This document shows positions 54,999-63,349 of a stretch of 64,000 nucleotides of DNA, in pieces. How positions within the stretch are numbered: position 1 is the first letter of the stretch; each line of letters starts with the position of its first letter. Made by a program: the position numbers and the translations under genes. This stretch comes from Sphingomonadaceae bacterium (lineage in GTDB: Bacteria; Pseudomonadota; Alphaproteobacteria; Sphingomonadales; Sphingomonadaceae): assembly GCA_016742125.1 (NCBI GenBank), contig JACVCM010000001.1, positions 1-64,000 on the forward strand, in the 5' to 3' direction. The notes beneath the pieces were generated by a model. It did not search any database. It saw only the letters and a program-made list of their open reading frames with translations, and was not told the origin of the DNA.

Positions 54999-55409
54999 AT
55001 GTCCAGAGTGATTTTCGTCAACCTGCCGGTCGCGGACCTGCCGAAGTCGATGGCCTTTTATGAAGCCCTCGGATTCACCAATAACCCGCAATTCACGGAC
55101 GATACCGCCGCCTGTATGGTGTGGAGCGAGGCGATCATGGTCATGCTGCTGACGCATGATAAATGGAAAAGCTTCACCGATCGCCCGATGCCGCCGTCCG
55201 GCCATAGCGAGGTGATGCTTGCTATAACCCTCGACAGCAGGGACGCGGTAAACGCGCTCGTCGATGCCGGTGCGGTGGCCGGAGGCACGGCTGACCTTAA
55301 CCCGCCGCAGGATCATGGTTTCATGTATCAGCGTACACTTGCCGATCCCGATGGCCATATCTGGGAACCCTTCTGGATGGACCCGGCCGCAATCCCGCCA
55401 AGCGAGTGA
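54999..55409 (+). CDS. VOC family protein (glyoxalase/bleomycin-resistance fold)
   Basis: A 136-residue single vicinal-oxygen-chelate protein: MSRVIFVNLPVADLPKSMAFYEALGF start and LADPDGHIWEPFWMDP end are the two halves of the fold, of the YaeR/lactoylglutathione-lyase-relative type. AAGGAGA precedes ATG. Second gene of the TetR operon. Substrate not visible. Confidence 0.88.
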   Translation: MSRVIFVNLPVADLPKSMAFYEALGFTNNPQFTDDTAACMVWSEAIMVMLLTHDKWKSFTDRPMPPSGHSEVMLAITLDSRDAVNALVDAGAVAGGTADLNPPQDHGFMYQRTLADPDGHIWEPFWMDPAAIPPSE

Positions 55410-55445
55410 AGTTTTTTGGGGGGCAAACATCTGAGGAGAAATGGA

Positions 55446-55817
55446 ATGAGTTATATCGACGGTTTCGTAATCGCGGTTCCCAAGGCGAACCGGGACAAGT
55501 TCATCGACCATGCAAAGACCGCGGACAGCCTGTTCGTCGAAATGGGCGCAATACGTGTGGTCGAATGCTGGGCAGAGGACGTGCCCGAGGGCAAGGTTAC
55601 CGATTTCCGCATGGCAGTGAAGGCCGAGGCGGATGAGGACGTGGTCTTCAGCTGGATCGAATGGCCCGACAAGGACACGCGCGACAAATGCTATGCGGTG
55701 ATGATGGACCCGGACAACAAGGATCCGCGCATGGACCAGGAGAAAAACCCGATGCCCTTTGATGGCAAACGGATGATCTGGGGCGGATTCACGCCGGTCG
55801 TGGACCTGAAAAACTGA
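55446..55817 (+). CDS. DUF1428 family protein
   Basis: A 123-residue alpha/beta protein starting MSYIDGFVIAVP with GAIRVVECWAEDVPEGKVTDF and FDGKRMIWGGF, the DUF1428 (YbaA-type) signature. GAGGAGA precedes the ATG. The family has a dimeric alpha-beta-barrel fold and no assigned activity. Confidence 0.88.
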   Translation: MSYIDGFVIAVPKANRDKFIDHAKTADSLFVEMGAIRVVECWAEDVPEGKVTDFRMAVKAEADEDVVFSWIEWPDKDTRDKCYAVMMDPDNKDPRMDQEKNPMPFDGKRMIWGGFTPVVDLKN

Positions 55818-55830
55818 CTGGAGAGATAGG

Positions 55831-56616
55831 ATGCCAAACAAACATGGCGATTTCATCTGGTACGAACTCATGACCAGCGATGCCGACGCCGCAAGCCGAT
55901 TCTATAAATCGATTCTGGGATGGAGTGTCGCACCGTCCGAACAGCCGGATATGGATTATCGCGTCTTTTCGGCCGGTGACGAGCAGGTCGGCGGTTTCAT
56001 GGCGCTGACCGCAGACATGACCGCAAGTGGCGCACAACCTTGTTGGGCAGGCTATATCAGCGTGGACGATGTGGACGCTTCGGTCGATGCGATCAAGGCG
56101 GCGGGCGGCAGTGTGCTCATGGGACCATCCGAGGTGCCAGGTGTCGGGCCCTTCGCATTCGTTGCCGATCCGCAAGGCGCGATATTCTATGTCATGAACG
56201 ACCGGTCGGGTGAAGCAAGTCAGAGCTTCGCCGCAACCGAGCCTAAAATTGGCCATTGCGCGTGGAACGAACTGGCTTCCGCCAATCCCGAAGCGTCAAA
56301 AGCGTTTTATGGTGAGCAGTTCGGCTGGGTCCAGGACGGCGACATGGATATGGGGCCGCTCGGCAAATATCAATTCTGGTGGGCGAGCGAAAAGCGTTTC
56401 ATGCTGGGGGCAGTAATGCCGAAAATGCCCGAAATGCCGGTTTCGGCCTGGGGTTTCTACTTCCGAGTGCCGGATATCGACGCCGCGGCAGAGGCAATCA
56501 AGGTCAATGGCGGTACATTGTTCCAAGAGCCGATCGAAATTCCCGGCGGCGATTTCAGTTTGAATGCGTCGGACCCGCAAGGTGCAGCCTTCGGATTGGT
56601 GGGACCCCGTAAATGA
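55831..56616 (+). CDS. VOC family protein with two glyoxalase-like domains
   Basis: A 261-residue protein of two VOC repeats: residues 3-118 (DFIWYELMTSDADAASRFYKSILGW start, ADPQGAIFYVM end) and 134-259 (HCAWNELASANPEASKAFYGEQFGW start, SDPQGAAFGLV end). GAGAGATAGG precedes ATG. This tandem type resembles the CFP-30/27-kDa-antigen-like hydrolase-annotated family. It sits 13 bases after DUF1428. Confidence 0.88.
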   Translation: MPNKHGDFIWYELMTSDADAASRFYKSILGWSVAPSEQPDMDYRVFSAGDEQVGGFMALTADMTASGAQPCWAGYISVDDVDASVDAIKAAGGSVLMGPSEVPGVGPFAFVADPQGAIFYVMNDRSGEASQSFAATEPKIGHCAWNELASANPEASKAFYGEQFGWVQDGDMDMGPLGKYQFWWASEKRFMLGAVMPKMPEMPVSAWGFYFRVPDIDAAAEAIKVNGGTLFQEPIEIPGGDFSLNASDPQGAAFGLVGPRK

Positions 56617-56650
56617 GTGGCGGAGCCACAAACGACCCCAGGAGAGAAAA

Positions 56651-57127
56651 ATGATCCCCAAGAACACAATCTGCGTCTGGTATGACAAGGATGCAGAAGA
56701 GGCCGCCAATTTCTACGCAGCGACCTTTCCCGATAGCACGGTCAATGCCGTCCACCGCGCACCAGGCGACTATCCGTCCGGCAAGGCAGGCGATGTACTG
56801 ACGGTCGAATTCACCGTTTGCGGCATTCCCTGCATCGGCTTGAACGGGGGGCCGGCCTTTACACATAGCGAAGCCTTTTCCTTCCAGATCGCGACCGACG
56901 ACCAGGAAGAAACCGACCGTTACTGGGACGCCATCGTCGGCAATGGCGGCGCAGAGAGCATGTGCGGCTGGTGCAAGGACAAATGGGGTGTGAACTGGCA
57001 GATCACGCCGCGCGTCCTGACCGAGGCGATGGCTAGCGGCGGCGACATCGCCAGGCGCGCTTTTGCGGCGATGATGGAAATGCAGAAAATCGATGTCGCC
57101 AGGATCGAAGCGGCGGTGGCGGGATGA
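56651..57127 (+). CDS. PhnB-like VOC protein (3-demethylubiquinone methyltransferase-related fold)
   Basis: A 158-residue protein: CVWYDKDAEEAANFYAATFPDS, GLNGGPAFTHSEAFSF and CGWCKDKWGVNWQITPRVL are typical of the PhnB/3-dmu-9_3-mt group. CAGGAGAG precedes ATG 56651; the longer frame is not family-like. Ends with ATGA overlap into the GST gene. Confidence 0.88.
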   Translation: MIPKNTICVWYDKDAEEAANFYAATFPDSTVNAVHRAPGDYPSGKAGDVLTVEFTVCGIPCIGLNGGPAFTHSEAFSFQIATDDQEETDRYWDAIVGNGGAESMCGWCKDKWGVNWQITPRVLTEAMASGGDIARRAFAAMMEMQKIDVARIEAAVAG

Positions 57128-57795
57128 GCATGATCCTTCACGGCCACCCCTTTTCGTCCTACACTTGGAAGGCACTGATTGCACTTTACGAAAAGAATCT
57201 GTCGTTCGAACTGCAAAATGTAGAAGACGATATTGCCGCCAAGACCGGGAGCGCGGGACGGCTCGGTGAGCTTTGGCCGCCAGCGCAGTTTCCGGTGCTC
57301 GAAGACGGCAACAAGGTACTGATTGAAAGCTCGATCCTGATCGAGCATCTCGATCTGGCCTATCCGGATACGATGCAGCTTATTCCCGCCGACCGCCAGC
57401 AAGCGCTCCAGGTGCGCTTCATGGACCGCGTTTTCGACAATCATGTCATGGCGAGGATGCAAGCCGTTGTCGGCGAGTATCTTCCCTTCATCACCGAAAA
57501 GCCCGATCCCATGCGCATCGACCGGGCGAAAAACGCGCTGTCGACGATTTATCGCTGGCTGGACGAAAGACTGCCCGACGATGGCTGGGCCTGCGGCCCC
57601 GACTTCACACTGGCCGATTGTGCAGGGGCTCCGTCCCTATTCTACGCCGACTGGGTGCAGCCCATTCCCGATGACTGCCCGCGCGTGCAGGCCTATCGCG
57701 CCCGCACGCTGGCTCGCCCGTCAGTGGCGCGCGCCGTCGACGGGGGCAGGCCCTATCGGCACTATTGGGTACTCGGGCCGACCGATCGCGACTAA
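57124..57795 (+). CDS. Glutathione S-transferase family protein
   Basis: A 223-residue GST: a thioredoxin-fold N-terminus (GHPFSSYTWKALIALYEKNLSF, QFPVLEDG, IESSILIEHLDL) and an all-helical C-terminal half with GPDFTLADCAGAPSLFYADW. A serine in the HPFSSY position is the probable glutathione-activating residue. Coupled by ATGA to the PhnB-like gene. Confidence 0.9.
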   Translation: MSMILHGHPFSSYTWKALIALYEKNLSFELQNVEDDIAAKTGSAGRLGELWPPAQFPVLEDGNKVLIESSILIEHLDLAYPDTMQLIPADRQQALQVRFMDRVFDNHVMARMQAVVGEYLPFITEKPDPMRIDRAKNALSTIYRWLDERLPDDGWACGPDFTLADCAGAPSLFYADWVQPIPDDCPRVQAYRARTLARPSVARAVDGGRPYRHYWVLGPTDRD

Positions 57796-57810
57796 CAAAG
57801 GATATCTATC

Positions 57811-58272
57811 GTGACTGCAACACAGGAAAATGGATGGGAACTTTCCATCACCCGATTTATCGCGGCGTCGCCCGAAAAGGTCTGGGACGTCATGGCGAAT
57901 CGTATCGATGAATGGTGGTGCCCAAAGCCTTGGCGCGCCGAATTTGAAAAGCTTGAACGCCGCGCTGGGGGTGCTTCGACATGCACGATGTACGGTCCGG
58001 ACGGTGAGGTGCATCCGCACCCGGGGACGGTACTCGCTTGGGACGAGGGAAAGCGCTTCGCCTTTACCGATGCAATCGTCGGCGACCTGATGCCTTCAGG
58101 ACCGTTCATGATAGGGATATGGTCTGTCGAACCCGAAGGCGACGGTGCACGCTATACCGCCACTTGCCGTCACTGGACCGAAGGCGATTGCGAGCGGCAC
58201 CGGGAAATGGGGTTCGAGGAAGGCTGGGGCGCGTGTGCGGACCAGTTGGTGGCGCTGGCGGAGGGTCAATAA
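57811..58272 (+). CDS. SRPBCC (AHSA1-like) domain protein
   Basis: A 153-residue START-like fold protein: RFIAASPEKVWDVM at the start and GHR-type C-terminal helix FEEGWGACADQLVAL. It starts with GTG at 57811 after AAAGGA. Last gene of the TetR operon; a 27-base hairpin repeat follows immediately and may end transcription. Confidence 0.88.
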   Translation: MTATQENGWELSITRFIAASPEKVWDVMANRIDEWWCPKPWRAEFEKLERRAGGASTCTMYGPDGEVHPHPGTVLAWDEGKRFAFTDAIVGDLMPSGPFMIGIWSVEPEGDGARYTATCRHWTEGDCERHREMGFEEGWGACADQLVALAEGQ

Positions 58273-58274
58273 AC

Positions 58275-58301
58275 CCTCCCAATCGACTTGCGATGGGGAG
58301 G
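58275..58301. repeat. Third copy of the 27-bp hairpin repeat
   Basis: Differs from the unit at 45019-45045 by one base (CCTCCCAATCG in the first arm). Located in the 36 bases between the converging SRPBCC and GST genes, where it could serve as a bidirectional terminator. Confidence 0.85.
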
Positions 58302-58308
58302 ATATAGT

Positions 58309-58980
58309 TCAAAAATCCACCTGCTCATAATGTTTGGGCGGTGCGATGACTTCCATCCGCTCGGACAATAGAGGCCGGAAACTGGGACGCGATTTGAACA
58401 TCGCGTACCAGGCCTTGGTCTGCTCATGCCCGGTCCAGTCGATCCCGCCGAGATAGTCCGCGACGGAGATTTGCGCGGCTGCGGCGAGGTCAGCCATGCT
58501 CATCGTCGGTCCCGCCATCCAGGCGCGATGATCGATCAGATAGTCGACATAATCAAGATGGCCGTTGGCGAGCTTCATCGCCTCGCGCAGCACGCGGCTG
58601 TCTGGCGGTTGCCGGTCCACCAGCCGCTTCTTCATCCGCTCGTGGAGCAGTGGCTGGGTCACATCGCCATAAAATTGCTCATCGAACCACGCCACCAGCC
58701 GCCGGATTTCTGCCCGATATTGGGCGGTTCCGCTAATCATCGGATTGGCGGAAACGGTCTCGTCAATATATTCCGAAATGGCAACCGAGTCGGCCAGGGT
58801 GATATTCCGTTCGCTGTCGCGCATCACCGGCGTCCGTCCAGCCGGGTTCATCTGCAGAAAGTCGTCGCGCTGCTCCCACGGATTTTCGCGCACAAGGCTA
58901 TAGGCGACACCCTTCTCGCCCAGGAGCAGGCGGACTTTGCGCGAGAACGGACAAAGCGGATATTGATGAAGATGCCACAT
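58309..58980 (-). CDS. Glutathione S-transferase family protein
   Basis: A 223-residue GST with YPLCPFSRKVRLLLGEKG at the N-terminus, NPAGRTPVMRD, the Ser/Asp ADSVAISEYID site and a helical C-terminal domain with GPTMSMADLAAAAQ. The CPFS motif resembles a glutaredoxin-type active site with one cysteine. It is on the strand opposite the TetR operon and not obviously linked to it. Confidence 0.9.
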   Translation of the reverse strand: MWHLHQYPLCPFSRKVRLLLGEKGVAYSLVRENPWEQRDDFLQMNPAGRTPVMRDSERNITLADSVAISEYIDETVSANPMISGTAQYRAEIRRLVAWFDEQFYGDVTQPLLHERMKKRLVDRQPPDSRVLREAMKLANGHLDYVDYLIDHRAWMAGPTMSMADLAAAAQISVADYLGGIDWTGHEQTKAWYAMFKSRPSFRPLLSERMEVIAPPKHYEQVDF

Positions 58981-59024
58981 GCCGCTCTGTTAGGGCCGGT
59001 TGCGCTTAAAGAAAAGGCCGGTCG

Positions 59025-59186
59025 TCAATTGCTTGGCTTCTCGCCAGGTTCCTTGGCAGCCTCTTTTGCCATTTCGGCATCGAGCTTCGCCTCGGCTGCC
59101 TTCACTTTCTGTTCGGTCTCGGCATATTGTTCGTCGAAACCCGGACTGCAGGCACCGAGCAGGAAGAGGAGCAGCATCGCGCGCAT
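59025..59186 (-). CDS. Small lipoprotein coupled to tamB
   Basis: A 53-residue lipoprotein: RAMLLLFLLGAC gives a lipobox with the lipidated cysteine at residue 13, followed by a charged helical stretch rich in Ala, Glu and Lys (EQKVKAAEAKLDAEMAKEA) and ending PGEKPSN. Its ATG overlaps the tamB stop by one base (TGATG). It is too short for common length cut-offs. Partner role with TamA/TamB is inferred from coupling only. Confidence 0.8.
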   Translation of the reverse strand: MRAMLLLFLLGACSPGFDEQYAETEQKVKAAEAKLDAEMAKEAAKEPGEKPSN

Positions 59187-62100
59187 CAATAGTCCTTCTT
59201 ATAGCGAACGTTGACATTGGACTGCCCCCCCGAACTGATCTGGCTCAGCACCGACAGCGCCGGCGTCAGGCTGATTTCAAGCTGCGTAGCGGTGTAGCCC
59301 CTGGCATCGGTGACAATCTCCACATAGACATCGTTGGTGATATATTGACCGAAGGCAACCGCCATTTCACGTCCGGTGCGCTCGTCCGCGTCCAATAGCC
59401 GGAGACGGTCCAGACCAGTGGCCGATTGCAGCACTCCCAGCGGGTTGAGCCCACCCGATCCTCCGCGCAGATTATTCAGCGACGCAGCCAGTTGCACCGC
59501 CTGAATCGCACTCAGCTCGCCGATCGAATTGCCGAACAGGATGCGGGCCATGATTTCGTCCTGTGGCAAAGCAGGAGTGGAGCTGAAGGTGATTTCCGGG
59601 TTTTGCCCTGTACCCCGAATGTTGACGCGCACTGTCGTACCATCGACCTCGCTGGCTGCTGCGACGCGCAATGTGGGATTGGTCGCAGGGCCACCGGCAA
59701 AGGATATCCGCCCGCTTTCCAGCTCAAACGAGCGTCCGGCAAAGCCCAGCGTCCCGCGCACCAGTTCCATTTCGCCTGCGATGCGCGGCGCATCGCTGGT
59801 GCCTGTGACCCGCAGGTCCGCGCCCCATTCCGATTCCAGCCCCATACCGCTGACATATAGCTCATCTGGAGCCTCCAGCCGGATATCGAGTTTCCAGTTG
59901 CTGGGCAGGCTGGTGATGGCGTCGGCGTCGCCAGATACACGCGGGCGCCCGGCTCTCGTCTTGCGGCGGATGCCGGTTAATGTCGCAACCTCAGCCGCGC
60001 CTTGGCGGAAAATCTTGAACCGTGTTTCGGGCAGACGCAACGTTCCGCTGATCAACGCCTCCCCGCCGGGCGTGTTCGTCACGCTGATCTTGCCAGTCGC
60101 GGTCGATGTAATCAGTTCGCTGCGTGCAACGCGGGCGCGGTCAAGGTCGAGATCGAGCTGCAGCGGAAAACCCTTGTCGGAGCTGAGATTGACAAATCCC
60201 CTGCCGCTGACCGTGCCGTCGCCGGCCTTGGCACTAAGCTCGGTGACTTCAAGCTGGTCATTCGTGAAAGTCCCGCGAACCCGAAGCTGCGTCAGCTTCG
60301 TCCCATAGGCGTCATTTTCGTATACAAGGTCGTTGGCGCGAACCACGCCGGTCAGCTGCGGTGTCTGTACGCGGCCCGAAAAGTCTGCCGCCACCCCGAC
60401 ATTACCCGTCAGACTTTGATCGGCCAAAGCGGCCAGCGAGAAGAGCGTATCCGCCGGACCATTATAGCGGATGCCCCCTGACAGAGGTGCGGCCAGCAAC
60501 CGCTCGGTCCAGCTGGCACCGCCGGGGGGAAGCGGTTTCAGATCGATCTGCAATCGTCCGACAGCGGCACCCCGGCGCCGGATAATGGCACGGGCATTGC
60601 CGCCATCGGGCAGCAGCCTTCCGACCAGGCTGATGTCCACCGGCTGCGACCGGGAACCCAGGTTGGTCCGTACGAAATTGTCTATCTCCAGCCGCGCATC
60701 GGCGCGAGGGAACGCCGCAAATGACGCCTGCGACCAATCGAGGCTGCCCGTGGCTCTGCCACGTATGGATAGCCCGGGCAGGAAGGGGTTCAGGACGGCG
60801 AGGTTCACCCTGTCGAGCCGCGACTGTAGCTCCAGTCCGTTTCCGTAACTCCCTGCAAAACGCACGGTGCCATTGGCAATGCGAACGGTTGCGAGCCGGA
60901 TTTCATATTCACTCCGCCCTGGCACAATGCGGACAGGGCCGACGGTCGCAAAGTCGATGCCGTTCGCCCTGCCCTGTGCGGCAACACGCCACAATTGCGG
61001 GGTCAGTTCGGCATTGGCGGCGATACGGAACGGCACCTCACTGCGCCCTTCAGCCAGGATCTGCGCCGTGCCGTTGCCGCCGCGATAGTCGATCCTGGCG
61101 CGCGCCGCCGCCAGCGAGATGTCGTTCAGCAACGCATTTTCGACCTGCACATCCGCGACGACCTGCGGACGGTCGTACAGGATGATATCGGCGTTGATGA
61201 TACCCCGTCCGATGGCGAGCTTCTGTTCGCCGCCGGCCAGTTCGGCATTGGACGCGACCGCATCGACCACGGCGCGCTGGTAACGGCCTTGCGCAGAAAG
61301 GGCGATGGTGCCGTCAAAGCCAGATCCGACGCCCGTCAGCGTCCCGGCAAATGGCCCCGAAGCCACCTGCTGCACGCGCCCGGCCAGCGCTACCCCGGCA
61401 AAATCGCCGCGCAATATGTCGATAGTCAGCGGCCCGCTTCCCGACAGCACATCGATATCGCCGCTGATCGGGCCATAGTCGGTCGCACCGGTCAGTTTGA
61501 TCGCATAGCCCCGCGCGCTCCGCGTCACCAGCGCCACGACGTTGGACAAGCCGACGCCGAAGCCTGGTCGCGCGGCCGTTACCCGCGCCACCGGACGATC
61601 GAACGTGCCGGTTAGCTGTACGCCGACCGGACCATATTGGTTGGAATAGCCCTGCCCGTTGAAAACCACACGTCCACCATCGGTCACATAGGTGCCGTTG
61701 CCGCTGTTCAGCCGGAACTGGGGTGCCACCACGCTGGCGCGAGTAATGCGCAGCACGCCGTCCGTGCCATAACGGATCCCTGCATTGACGAACATCTGCC
61801 CGCCCAGAAAATTCTGCACCCCGGGGCTGAACAACCTTGTCGAGCGGGCCTTGACTGTGCCGACCAGCGCATAGCCGCGCCCTGCGGTGGTTTCCAGATC
61901 GACATCGGCTTCGACATTGAAAATACCGACGCTTTCCAGCCGGAATCCGTCCACCCTGCCGTTGAGCGCGCCGGTGTAATAGCCCTTTTCGATATCCCCG
62001 ACCAACAGCGCAGTTGCGTTGATCCGGTCGGATCGGATGCGCAGATTGTCCGACAGGATGCGCCCATCGGCAATCGCGAGTTCGCCATTCATCGTGACGT

Positions 62101-63349
62101 TGGTGAGAAGGCCGCCTGCGACCTGGTTGATCCCGGTCACCCGCGCGGCGCGGGCGTTAACGGGGATGAGGAAACGGTCCGCCAAGCCTTGCGCCTCTCC
62201 GCGGACCGAAAAGCCCTCCAGCACGGTGGTATCGAACGCCAACCGTGCGGCGGTCGCCGAATAGGCTATAGTCGGCTCGGCAAAAGCCCCGTTGAGCAAT
62301 ACCTTGCCCCGGACATTGGTGCCGCTGATGTTGGTCGCGATGATTGCCGGACGCAGCAGCCGGATATCGAGCGCGAGGTCGTCGAAGCGTCCCTCGCCCA
62401 GATCGGCAACGCCGCTTAACCCTGTCACCATGGCCGCCGAGGCGATGCTGCCTTTGAGGTCTGCCACGCGGTTCTCGAATGTGGTCGCTATGTCGATGGT
62501 CGCAACCGGCGACAGCGCGCGGACAAGCAAGCTGTCGGCCATCACCTTGGCCGGCGCCGCATTGCCCTTGGCGGTGAAGATGCCATCGCGCGCAGTGAGT
62601 GCAAGATCGGCGACCTCCTCGCCATTCATCTGCGCGGTCAGTGCCCCATCCCATTTCTGCCAGCTCCCCCGGCCCGCCAGCGTGGCAGCGACCGGCACCT
62701 CGCGGCCCATCAGGCCAGCCACCAGCCCGTCCGCAGGGGCGTTCAGCCGGGCGTCGATATCGAAGCGGTTGTCGTCGGGCACCGCATCGAGCTTCAGAAC
62801 CAGCCGATCGCCCTGCGCGCTCCCTGCCGTCGCGTCGATGACCGCGCGCCGGTCGGCAATATGTGCCTTGCCCTCGAGCGAGGCAATTTGCTGCTCACCG
62901 GTGATAGCAGGGACAAAAACGATACGGTCGATCTTCAGCCGGTCGATATTGATGTCGAGGTCGGGGAGCAGCGACTCGCCCCGGTCCGGGACTACGCGAA
63001 AGGCGGGAATGCGCAATATGGTAAGCTCACGCGCAGTCAGCGCATCCACGTCGACCGCGCCGCGCAGATAGGCGAAGGGATGCCAGTCGAGCCTTATCTC
63101 CGGCGAGCGCGCGAAATCGCCTCTGGGATCGCGGAAACGCACATCTTTCAGCACCGCGTCGCCGTAGATCGAGCCTTCGATCCGCCCGACACGGATGTTC
63201 AGCCCGTTTTCCAGCTCAAACCCCGCAACCTGCCGCGCCACGAACGCGCGTCCGGACTGCGTATCCAGCCAGACATACGCCCCCGCCAACAGCAACAGCA
63301 GCAGGGCCAAAACCGCGCCGACTCCGATCGCGATCCGCCGCGCCAGCAT
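59186..63349 (-). CDS. tamB: Translocation and assembly module inner-membrane component TamB
   Basis: A 1387-residue AsmA-like bridge protein. One N-terminal membrane segment (VGAVLALLLLLLAGAYVWL) is followed by long repetitive beta structure and the C-terminal DUF490 domain, with PALPQDEIMARILFG and a terminal beta segment ending VNVRYKKDY. TamB spans the periplasm and helps outer-membrane protein insertion or lipid transport with TamA. It overlaps tamA by one base upstream and the lipoprotein gene downstream. Confidence 0.93.
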   Translation of the reverse strand: MLARRIAIGVGAVLALLLLLLAGAYVWLDTQSGRAFVARQVAGFELENGLNIRVGRIEGSIYGDAVLKDVRFRDPRGDFARSPEIRLDWHPFAYLRGAVDVDALTARELTILRIPAFRVVPDRGESLLPDLDINIDRLKIDRIVFVPAITGEQQIASLEGKAHIADRRAVIDATAGSAQGDRLVLKLDAVPDDNRFDIDARLNAPADGLVAGLMGREVPVAATLAGRGSWQKWDGALTAQMNGEEVADLALTARDGIFTAKGNAAPAKVMADSLLVRALSPVATIDIATTFENRVADLKGSIASAAMVTGLSGVADLGEGRFDDLALDIRLLRPAIIATNISGTNVRGKVLLNGAFAEPTIAYSATAARLAFDTTVLEGFSVRGEAQGLADRFLIPVNARAARVTGINQVAGGLLTNVTMNGELAIADGRILSDNLRIRSDRINATALLVGDIEKGYYTGALNGRVDGFRLESVGIFNVEADVDLETTAGRGYALVGTVKARSTRLFSPGVQNFLGGQMFVNAGIRYGTDGVLRITRASVVAPQFRLNSGNGTYVTDGGRVVFNGQGYSNQYGPVGVQLTGTFDRPVARVTAARPGFGVGLSNVVALVTRSARGYAIKLTGATDYGPISGDIDVLSGSGPLTIDILRGDFAGVALAGRVQQVASGPFAGTLTGVGSGFDGTIALSAQGRYQRAVVDAVASNAELAGGEQKLAIGRGIINADIILYDRPQVVADVQVENALLNDISLAAARARIDYRGGNGTAQILAEGRSEVPFRIAANAELTPQLWRVAAQGRANGIDFATVGPVRIVPGRSEYEIRLATVRIANGTVRFAGSYGNGLELQSRLDRVNLAVLNPFLPGLSIRGRATGSLDWSQASFAAFPRADARLEIDNFVRTNLGSRSQPVDISLVGRLLPDGGNARAIIRRRGAAVGRLQIDLKPLPPGGASWTERLLAAPLSGGIRYNGPADTLFSLAALADQSLTGNVGVAADFSGRVQTPQLTGVVRANDLVYENDAYGTKLTQLRVRGTFTNDQLEVTELSAKAGDGTVSGRGFVNLSSDKGFPLQLDLDLDRARVARSELITSTATGKISVTNTPGGEALISGTLRLPETRFKIFRQGAAEVATLTGIRRKTRAGRPRVSGDADAITSLPSNWKLDIRLEAPDELYVSGMGLESEWGADLRVTGTSDAPRIAGEMELVRGTLGFAGRSFELESGRISFAGGPATNPTLRVAAASEVDGTTVRVNIRGTGQNPEITFSSTPALPQDEIMARILFGNSIGELSAIQAVQLAASLNNLRGGSGGLNPLGVLQSATGLDRLRLLDADERTGREMAVAFGQYITNDVYVEIVTDARGYTATQLEISLTPALSVLSQISSGGQSNVNVRYKKDY

